Part shown: positions 56,129-64,000 of the stretch, in pieces
Position numbering within the stretch: the stretch's first letter is position 1
How the letters are laid out: the number at the start of each line of letters is the position of its first letter
Assembly (NCBI RefSeq): GCF_902459465.1
Contig: NC_047062.1
Coordinates: forward strand, 29,692,673 to 29,756,672
Length of the DNA stretch: 64,000 bases
Direction of reading: 5' to 3'
Source of the DNA: Asterias rubens
Taxonomy: Eukaryota; Echinodermata; Asteroidea; Forcipulatida; Asteriidae
Translations under genes and position numbers: made by a program
Notes under the pieces: generated by a model
Seen by the model: only the letters and a program-made list of their open reading frames with translations
Database searches by the model: none
What the model was told of the DNA's origin: nothing

Positions 56129-58536
56129 GCTTACTTACAAATAAAATAGTGAAATCTTCAAATATTTATCGGCATTTTATGCAATTCAACGGTGAAGGAT
56201 GGGTTTGACAAGTAATTTGTGCCACGACAAAAATATTAACTGGCTACCCAGCAACCTTTTACAGGATACGTATGTCGCAGCACAAGGAACAGTCGGGAAC
56301 CAGTGTAGCTTTCTGAACAAACAGACGACTATTTTATGAACAAATTAATTGATAACCAACCAATATTTTCTGAACAATGCGATCAAAATTAACGCGATAT
56401 AATCAAAACAGTTTTCATAAGTGGGAAATGGATCAAATTGTGCACGTTTGCTTTATTTAGTGTCTTATTTCCAGAATTGTGAGCTGGTTTAAAATGTCAG
56501 CCGCTGTTCCAGATTATTTACTCAGCATCAGCAGAAAACAGACGTCGGTGATGCGTCAATGGATGAAATAGTCAGGTTCCAATTTGCAAATCGGCGACCG
56601 TGTACTCTTTATCTACTGATCGATAAACAATGATAAATCGAACACAAACATTATTTTGCGCACTGCCTGGGAGTACTGCCGGCCCGTCCCTCTTTATCAA
56701 AACCCTTGACAAAATTATAACCGGAGGAAATTTCAAAATGAAAAGAGGGGAATGTCCTTCCCGCCTGGCCAGAAATGCTTTTTTTAATCGCTGTTTTTTT
56801 TTTCTTTTTCTTTTTTTCCATAGTTTCATTGTTATCGTATAAAATTGTTGTAAAAAGCACAACTCATTGTTTGATTTATCTAGTAAATTTCCAACTTACT
56901 TAAATTCTTTTATTGTTGGAGAGGCTTTTGCATAAGACGCTTTACAATTGTCATTATTATTATAGTTTGTATATTATTTTGAAACAAGAATAAAAAAGCA
57001 TCCGTCCTTATAAAATTCTCCCACCCACAATTTAAAAAGCCACCCAAACCCCATACCAAGCTACTCCGGAAAAATAGACAAGATATATAATCTGAAATGG
57101 ATGAAACTTTATTCATTCAACGATTTGAATCGGCCTGAATGTCGATAGGTTAATTTCTACTTGCACGCGCGTCACGATTGGACAAAAGTTCAAGCTCTTG
57201 TTGACACACACACCTTGTACACATTTTGGGCGTGGTCATCACAAAGTTCTGAAAGCTAGATGAGGGGGCGAAATTACCTATTTTTGTGCACACACATTGT
57301 CTACACTGCATAATCTCTGTCCTTACTCTATGATAAAACCCTTCCTCTCTACACATAAAAACCATGCATAAACATTGCGTAACGATCCGAGCGTTACGTT
57401 ACTGATTGATTATCAATTATCACTATTTACAAACTCGATGATACGAAAACAGTTTCGAACGTCTGGTCCCCTGTCTTCTTTCTCAACCATTGAGTTACAC
57501 GTGTGGGATAGTCTTTTGTGGAGATAGATGAGCTACTTGGTCAATAAATGTGACATGTGTGCGAAAAGGATCGGATGATCGCTATATGCGGCAACTGCTG
57601 AGAGCTCCGTTGATGCAAAGGCAGCCAAATTACAGCACACCCATTTTATGTAAGCTGGTCAATCATTGCATCATATTCGTGAGCTCTTTTATGGACTGTC
57701 GGTAAAGTAAACTCACCTTTTATTTATTTTCACTGTTTTATGCGCCGTATATTGTTTTCAACCGATCGCCCGATGTGTGTGGGGTGATGTATGGGGTGCA
57801 TAATGAACAAAAAATCTTGCCTACATAACAAAACACTACACACAAATATAATTTAATTATGCACATATCGTGAAAAATACCGACTAAAAAATAGTTTCAT
57901 GGAAACTGAATTAAAAACCTAACTAACTAAGCACTATACTAAGTGCATAAGTATAATAAATAAATGTAATTAATTTTTAAAAAGTTGTTCATTTATAAAT
58001 ATTATAAATAATTTGCTTTTTTATTTTACTTAGTCACCATGGTTACTTATAATAAGTTTGGTTTGGTATATTTTTAGTAAAATAATCTAGAGTAGAGGAG
58101 TAGAGGGAATATAAGTAGTACCAACTTTGTATGTTTTGTAAACCTAGTAACTGGGGCGCTGTACTCCAAATTTTGAAATATTTGGTTATGCAATAACCGT
58201 ATTATTACCCTCCATCCTCCCGACAGTCGCAGAGTCGCAGGGTTACGATTATCACAACTACTTACTATGGTCATACTACGACCGCAGATGTCAAATCTTT
58301 GTAAAGGTTGCAGCGACAACTGCTTTTCTGTCTTGGTTCAATAAAAAGAGGAAAAGTTTCCGTATGGCGCCACAACTTTTTCATTTGTTATGAAATAATA
58401 TAGGCCCCCTAGTATCTAATTTACCTCAATGAGATATCCCTTTTTGTAGAAATGAGTGAAAAAGTGGTGGCGCCATACGGAAAGTTATCCTAAAAAAAAT
58501 AATGATCACCAATAAAAAAAATGATTATATTTCCAG
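56129..58536. other. Divergent intergenic region YIF1 / GNPAT
   Basis: AT-rich; includes the presumed promoters and 5' non-coding exons of both genes, but I saw no motif that fixes either start site. Near 58190-58260 is a CCCTCCATCCTCCCGAC segment also seen (inverted) at about 45165-45225. A foldback (58356-58486) abuts the first GNPAT coding exon. Confidence 0.5.
58356..58486. repeat. Foldback hairpin next to GNPAT exon
   Basis: AGTTTCCGTATGGCGCCAC, ACTTTTTCATTT and complements (AAATGAGTGAAAAAGT, GTGGCGCCATACGGAAA). Its right end is 50 bp upstream of the splice acceptor at 58535-58536. Confidence 0.85.
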
Positions 58537-58553
58537 AGAGAAGTGTCACCAAA

Positions 58554-61500
58554 ATGACAGGACCCACTGATGAATATCAAGATCTTCTGGATCCCAGACG
58601 GAAACAGTTTGACATAAACTTCGCATTCAAGCACAGAGCTTCACTGTTGCCAGAGTACCAGTATGTCACTCATATGTCCAATGCAGACATTAAGAATATG
58701 GTGTTGAAGTCACGACGATTGAAGCATACCATAGAAGAGGTACGGTTACAATTAAGTGTATTTAATAAAAATGACACTCTGAACAAAGATTTTGACAAAA
58801 TAGGGAACCCAACAACATAGGGCTAGATAGCTCAGTTGGTAGAGCGCAGGCAGGTTCATCTGGAGGTTGTTGATTCAAGTCATCCCACTCCAGTAAATTT
58901 TTCTTTGTTTTACACCAAATCATAAATGTTTTTTTTTCCTGGTAATGAAACAAGAATGCCTCATAAGTTTACACAATCACTGTAAACAAGAGTGCTTGCG
59001 GTTTGGGAGTATACCACTCATCTTATATACCGCCCTCTAGTGACAACTACACGCCATACACTTATCACACTCGGCCAAAGCCTGAACATCTGACGTCACA
59101 CTTCGAGGCTCGTGAATAACGCCAGAGACCTGCCTTGAGACCGGCGTGTATATTCACCTTTGACCTACCCTCATTTCACATAGAGATACGCAGTCAAATT
59201 CTATTGCGGGCGTGACAGCAGTGACTGTTTGGGCATCTATGTCACTGCACGTTTATCAAATGATATCATTGCATCCAATGGAATCACTGGATCTAGCGGC
59301 AGGGACCTGTCTTTATAAAGACAGGGGCCCAGTCTAACTCGGCCATGGCACTCTTTTTGGACCTGACATCACCGAGTGCACTCAAATTGTAAGTGCTTTA
59401 AAGATAATACAAAATACAAGGTTTTGTATAATAACTGATCCGTTTATTCGTAAATAGCCTAAAAATAGTGAAAAATAAATGGTTAATTTTACAGTCTGTT
59501 TTTGTTATAGATTGTTGCTTGTGAGGATCGAACAGAGAATGACGTCTTCAAAGAAGCCAAGGACATCTTGGAGGAAATGGCCCACAGTTATTCTGAAAAC
59601 AATATCCGCTTCTTGTCTTACTTTTTCGCCAAAATATTTAAGAAACTCTACGGTCACATCTACGTCAACAAGGCAGGCCTAGAAAAGGTACGCACATCCT
59701 TATCAGCATTCTCATTTAACAGTGGTTCGCTGGCCCACACCTGAGAACCAGTCAAAATTTACTCCATGTGGTTCGGCCCGCAAGTTCAGTGTTGACCCCA
59801 TCCCCTATTTAAGGACACTGGACACCTTTGGTAATTGTCAGATACCAGTATTCTCACTTGGTGTATCCCAACATATGAATAAAATAACAAACCTGTGAAA
59901 ATTTGGACTCATTTGGCCATCAAAGTTGCAAGAGACTAATGAAAGAACAAACACTCTTGCAGGCATGTATGCTTCGTTTTTCAAAGGGCAAAGGCACCGA
60001 GGCATTTTCTCCTTGGTACAGGGCACCCTATGAGAAAATTGTCAATTTCTACTGGAGCATTTCAAGGGCACCAAGGCATTGACGAAGGGGCATGAAGGCA
60101 ATCGCCTTTGCTGCCTCCGTGAAGTATCAGGCCTGCTTTGTCATATCATTTCATTTATTAATTCTGGTTGTGAAGCAAATTTAATCATTGTACTAGCCAA
60201 GAACCCAATGGAGAGAAAACAAGGGAGTAAATTTCAGCTTGAGATGTGGGAGGAAAACCCTAGAGAATTATTTTTAGAGAAAACCCGCTCAGTCGGATAG
60301 GAACTGTTGTGGAAACCCAATCCACATAGTGCCCCCGGTGGGATTTGTACCAGGGTCCCAGAGGTGGGAGGCAAAGCATGGTATCCATATTAGGTTTTTC
60401 TTGATCTATTGCAATGTTGTATTTTGTGTTAGAATACCAAGGGATGTTTGTTTGCATCATTTATTCAGTGAACAGTAATACACAATTTAGTAGCCCCTGA
60501 TAATTTTTCTTCTTCTAAATGTGGTTTCTTTTTCAGCTTCGTAATTGCTACCGAGATACTCCGGTTGTGCTGTTACCCACTCATCGTAGTTACGTTGACT
60601 TCTTGCTGATGTCTTACATGATGTTTGAGTACAACCTACCATTGCCTTACATAGCAGCGGGAGCTGGTATGTTTACCTTGGTCCAATAAGCTAATAATAA
60701 TAATAATAATGCATTTGTAATGCGCAATCTATCTAGTGAACAAGACCCTATTCCGAGGCGCAGAACAAACAAAAAAATACATATACAGTAAAAAGAAATG
60801 TAGAACATAATAAAAAATTATACAATGAATAATTTACTGTCAAGACATGTAACGAGCTAAGTGTATGAGGATTTAAATAAATGAGTTTTCAGCAAGTTTT
60901 TAAACAATGGAACAGAATTACAGCATCTGATGTTGATCATTCCAAAGTTTAGGAGCACAAGCAGAAAAGGCACGATCGCCATACGGTGAGGAAGTTCTAG
61001 GAATAGTTAAAAGGGACTTAGCAGAAAAACGAAGAGTGCGTGAGGGGGGTGTAAGGTACAAGGAGATTTGCAATATAAGACGGGGTTAAGTCAATCTGAG
61101 ATTCAAATGTAATAAGTAGAATTTTGAATCACCAAATAGACTTGAATAGGGAGGTCTTGATAAAAGACTTGCTTCAAAAGCCCCTTTCACACTACCCTAA
61201 TCCCAGGGTTGTCCCTGGGAATAGCTGCTGGCCTTTTCACACTGTGATCATTGTACCCCCCGTCTGCCCGAGCAAACGGGCGTACCCCGGGAAATGCCAC
61301 CCCTGCTCTGGAGAAGGGATAAGGGGTAAAAACCTGGGGTATCCTTGAAATGTGCAGCCGGAATCCTGTGGATCAGGAACCTAGGCGGGGACAGTGTGAA
61401 AATGCGCCAGGGTAATCTAGTTAGTTACAATTCTTATTACCCTTACTTACGCTTGAAAGTATACTTTAATACTTAACAAAAGTACTTTTTGTTTTGCTGC

Positions 61501-63148
61501 AGATTTCAACGCCATGAAATTTGTGAACACTATTCTAAGGAAAGCAGGAGCCTTCTATATCCGACGATCCTTTGGGTCAGACAGACTCTACTGGGCGATA
61601 TTCACTGAGTACGTCCAGATATTGGTCATGAATGGAGAGGCACCGTTAGAATTCTATCCTGAGGGAACGAGAAGTCGAACGGGCAAATTCCTGCCACCGA
61701 AACGAGGTGAGTCAAGTATCCTGTCTTCTCTTGCATGCTTTTAAATGGCGCCTAGACCACAGTTCAGAAGTTCTTTACAAAATTGGAGTTTTGAGTAGTT
61801 CTTACCAAGGAGTTATGAGGAAATGTGTATAAAGATTATTACCTACACTTTGAGTTGTTTGAACCATTGACTTGTTCAAGTTTTCTTACGGATTCTGGAA
61901 TCTTGAATTGTTGTACACTCCTGAAGGCATTGCTGCTGTCCTGGAGAGGGTGGGTTGCAAAATCCATTTGTGCTCTGTGGTTATGCTGTTAATATTGTTC
62001 TTATAAGATGTGGTATTGTCAGTTTGTCCTGAGAGAGATTGGAAGTTCGATCCCTCTTATTGTCCATTTCACCTGACGTCATCATCAGAAAAATCTTGAA
62101 TCCGCCATACTGGTGGGTAATTTCACTGTACGTTTATATATAACCCTATGCTGTGCGTTATGCAGTGAAGTGTGCATTTTAGGCGACGCTGGGTTAATAC
62201 ACGTAAACCTAACTGCCCACCAACATGGTGAGCGTGGCATCAGTCGCCGCGTGTGACGCGCATGCAAGGGGTCAATAGCTGGCAGTGCTTTTCTTTGAAG
62301 CCCTTGTAGATTTACAGATTCAACCCTCTTATTATGTCAGGTCTGTTACAAGTGGTCGTGGAGCCATTCATGAAAGGTCGTGTACCAGACATTAGTCTGG
62401 TTCCCATCAGTATCAGCTATGACAGAATACTGGAGGAGACATTACATAGCAGGGAGATGTTGGGCATTCCGAAGCCAAAGGAATCTACATCGGTAAGATT
62501 GCCTTTCATGTATTGGTTTCAAACCTCGGCTTGGGCTCTGGCTATGACTGCAGGGTTTGTAGCTCAAAACATTTACAGAACCAGAGAGTTTGTTACAAGA
62601 CCAAAATCAAAATGGGAATTATATCACTATCTACACAGTTTCACTCTTGAGCTGTTTTTTTAAACAATAATAATAATCAGTTCTTATATAGCGCAAAATA
62701 CAAAATAAAGTCTCTAAGCGCTTCTGTGATTGAAGAGATGGGTTTTAAGTTGTGATTTAAATTGTTCTAGCGTGGCACAGTCTTTGAGATTGTTTGGAAG
62801 AGAGTTCCATAGTCTAGGTGAAGCAAATTGGAAGGAACGTTGACCAAAGAACTTTGTGTGAACTGGAACTGCTGTGAGAAGACCTTTCGAACTGGTCCTA
62901 TAAACCTGTGAAATCTGGATAGACATCTCAAAACAAAACTTTGTCAGTGCTCAAATATCCTTGTTTTAGATTAGTAACTCTTTGCCTAATCTTTGCCTAA
63001 TCTTTGTTCTGTAGGGTCTGTTCAAAGCAAGCTCAATCTTTGGAGAGAATTATGGTAACATCACAGTGCACATTGGAGACCCTGTATCACTCAAGCAGAT
63101 GTCAATCGTCAGCGGAGTGGATCGAAGTGTTCACAGTTTAGCACCAAG
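58554..63148 (+). CDS. GNPAT: Dihydroxyacetone-phosphate acyltransferase, N-terminal part
   Basis: Six exons, 58554-58739, 59511-59687, 60537-60666, 61503-61706, 62341-62492 and 63015-63148, join in phase and encode the first 327 residues; the rest (human 680 aa) with the C-terminal peroxisomal signal lies beyond the window. GNPAT acylates DHAP inside peroxisomes, the first step of plasmalogen/ether-lipid synthesis. Acyltransferase motifs are intact: HRSYVD (HX4D, His137-Asp142), the [10 protein letters not shown] block (~180-188), YPEGTRSR (216-223), and [16 protein letters not shown] (~250-265) followed by GIPKPKEST. The start ATG ([15 protein letters not shown]) lies 18 nt inside an exon behind a TTTCCAG acceptor, so a 5' non-coding exon exists; in-frame upstream codons have no better ATG. 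Introns carry LINE ends, SINEs and MITEs. 63149-64000 is intronic. Confidence 0.96.
58821..58930 (+). mobile_element. tRNA-derived SINE head
   Basis: TAGATAGCTCAGTTGGTAGAGC (A box) and GTTGATTCAAGTC (degenerate B box) spaced as in a tRNA. The acceptor stem does not pair, so it is not a functional tRNA gene. Confidence 0.65.
59809..60135. mobile_element. MITE-A left half abutting a family-D element (antisense)
   Basis: 59809-59960 starts TTAAGGACACTGGACACC and stops in the middle of the A element. 59960-60135 is family D reversed (CAGGCATGTATGCTTCG ... GTATCAGGCCTG). In GNPAT intron 2. Confidence 0.75.
60310..60375 (-). mobile_element. tRNA-like SINE fragment (antisense)
   Basis: AAACCCAATCCACATAGTGCC and GGTGGGATTTGTACCAGGG; same family as 51834-51950. 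Confidence 0.55.
60690..61060 (-). mobile_element. LINE 3' end (antisense, 5'-truncated)
   Basis: Minus-strand frames give [28 protein letters not shown] and KLWND, matching the [15 protein letters not shown] motif at the end of CR1-like LINE ORFs. A TTATTATTATTATTA tail is at the low-coordinate end. In GNPAT intron 3. Confidence 0.75.
61180..61420. mobile_element. Foldback/MITE with CTTTCACACT ends
   Basis: CCCCTTTCACACTACCCTAA at the left and CAGTGTGAAAATGCGCCAGG at the right, with internal GGCCTTTTCACACTGTG. GC-richer than its surroundings. In GNPAT intron 3. Confidence 0.5.
62664..62935 (-). mobile_element. CR1/L2-like LINE 3' end (antisense)
   Basis: One open minus-strand frame reads [39 protein letters not shown], the classic LINE ORF2 C terminus, followed by a TTATTATTATTG tail. 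In GNPAT intron 5. Confidence 0.88.
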
Positions 63149-63194
63149 GTAAATATCACTGCATAGTTAATAAGGATAGAAAAGTGGAGTGAAT

Positions 63195-63522
63195 CGTGTA
63201 TCCCAACTATGCATATTATAGCAAATCTGTGACAATTTGGACTCATTTGGTCATCGAAGTTGCAAGAGAGTAGTGAATGAAAAAAACACCCTTTGTGCAC
63301 AAATTTGTGTTCTTTCATATGCCAAACAAGATACTTCAGGCCTGAAGTCTTTTCAAATTTGAGTGAGAAATTACTTCTTTCTCCAAAACTATGTTACTTC
63401 AGAGGGAGCAATTTTTCACAATGTTTTATACCATCAACAGCTCTCCTTTGCTCGTTACCACATAAAGTTTTTATGCTAAAAATTATTATGAGTAATTACC
63501 AACAGTGTCCAGTGCCTTTAAA
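63195..63522 (+). mobile_element. MITE family A, left end missing
   Basis: Begins GTATCCCAACTATGCATATT and ends ACAGTGTCCAGTGCCTTTAA. Inner palindrome ACTTCAGGCCTGAAGT. Confidence 0.8.
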
Positions 63523-63572
63523 GCAATGTTTGTCAGAACCATAGGTTCTCTTTAATGTTCAGAATAGACCAG

Positions 63573-63990
63573 CCGTCGATTTCACCAAACTCTTCCTAAC
63601 TTCCCAGGTCGAAATTCCAGTTGAACCTAGTTAAACTGGAACTAGTTGAAACCAGTTGATAAACTAGTTAAACACAGTTAAAACCAGTTGGTTTAATATG
63701 GAAAACGGACAGAAACCAACTGGTTTATAATTTCAACCTAGTTGAACACAGTTAAACCTAGTCCGAACCAGTTGGTTGATATGGAAAATGGACGAGTTTG
63801 GTCACTTTCCAGTTGAACCAGTTGACCCAGTTAACTAGGTTCAACAGGAATTTTGACCTGGGTTAGGATTAATCTTAGGACTTAGGACGGGTTCAGTTCC
63901 GTATCCAAATACGTAGGACGAATTGAACCCATCCTAAGTTAGGACGGGTTTCCCGTAGGATTAATCCTAGCGTTTCGTGAAATCGGCCGC
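63573..63990. mobile_element. Nested foldback elements at the right edge
   Basis: Outer: GATTTCACCAAACTCTTCC at the left and TAGCGTTTCGTGAAATCGG at the right with TTAGGA repeats. Inner (63605-63861): CCAGGTCGAAATTCCAGTTG ... AACAGGAATTTTGACCTGG with many AACCAGTTG/CTAGTTGAA repeats. Confidence 0.75.
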
Positions 63991-64000
63991 AGAGACAATC

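Noticed and set aside
58821-58895. Possible tRNA gene
   Set aside because: A- and B-box-like sequences exist but the acceptor stem does not pair and the B box is degenerate; a SINE head is more likely.
62714-62926. 70-codon minus-strand open frame
   Set aside because: Matches the C terminus of LINE ORF2 (PRLWNSLPN...); part of a LINE remnant.
1-64000. CRISPR arrays, operons, bacterial ribosome sites, phage or viral genes
   Set aside because: None seen; the repeats are MITEs, SINEs, LINE ends and minisatellites, and the genes are spliced.

Overview
The window is animal (metazoan) nuclear DNA. It has AT-rich intergenic sequence, GT-AG introns in conserved orthologues, AATAAA/ATTAAA polyadenylation signals, tRNA-derived SINEs, 5'-truncated CR1/L2-like LINE ends and very many short inverted-repeat (MITE or foldback) elements. 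The gene set (FSIP1, C11orf68/Bles03, YIF1, GNPAT, SLC10) and the repeat style suggest an echinoderm, most likely a sea star. That is inference from memory of similar repeats, not a database result. Exons below were joined by hand from splice sites, reading phase and protein similarity.

Layout: (1) 1368-4039 (+), the 3' end of an unrecognised gene for a Ser/Thr-rich protein with a C-terminal coiled coil, with a possible long 3' UTR ending near an AATAAA at 8141. (2) 12388-15534 (-), a two-exon SLC10 (sodium/bile-acid cotransporter family) gene with a long N-terminal ectodomain. (3) 19036-31032 (+), a complete FSIP1 gene (853 aa) behind a TATA-less promoter with ZNF143-like, YY1 and RFX X-box motifs. 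(4) 33494-36086 (+), a two-exon gene for a 513-aa, probably seven-helix membrane protein of unknown family whose features predict N-in/C-out topology. (5) 39659-43672 (-), a C11orf68/Bles03 (DUF1917) gene with a long acidic insert. (6) 49111-56128 (-), a complete seven-exon YIF1 gene (316 aa, ER-Golgi). (7) 58554-63148 (+), the first six coding exons of GNPAT (peroxisomal plasmalogen synthesis), running off the right edge. YIF1 and GNPAT are divergent, with about 2.4 kb between start codons.

The genes are unrelated in function; only YIF1/GNPAT (divergent) could share control. Most remaining DNA is repeats. One MITE family with TTAA at its ends occurs about 20 times. A second family (ends like GGGCCCAATTTCATAGAGC) occurs about 11 times. 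At least six other foldback families are present, several nested inside each other so that empty and filled sites can be compared.

The items most worth a second look are the predicted inverted-topology seven-helix protein, the three-motif ciliary-type promoter of FSIP1, the nested MITEs that reveal target-site preference, and a 22-bp minisatellite grown from a single-copy unit still visible in a neighbouring paralogous copy.
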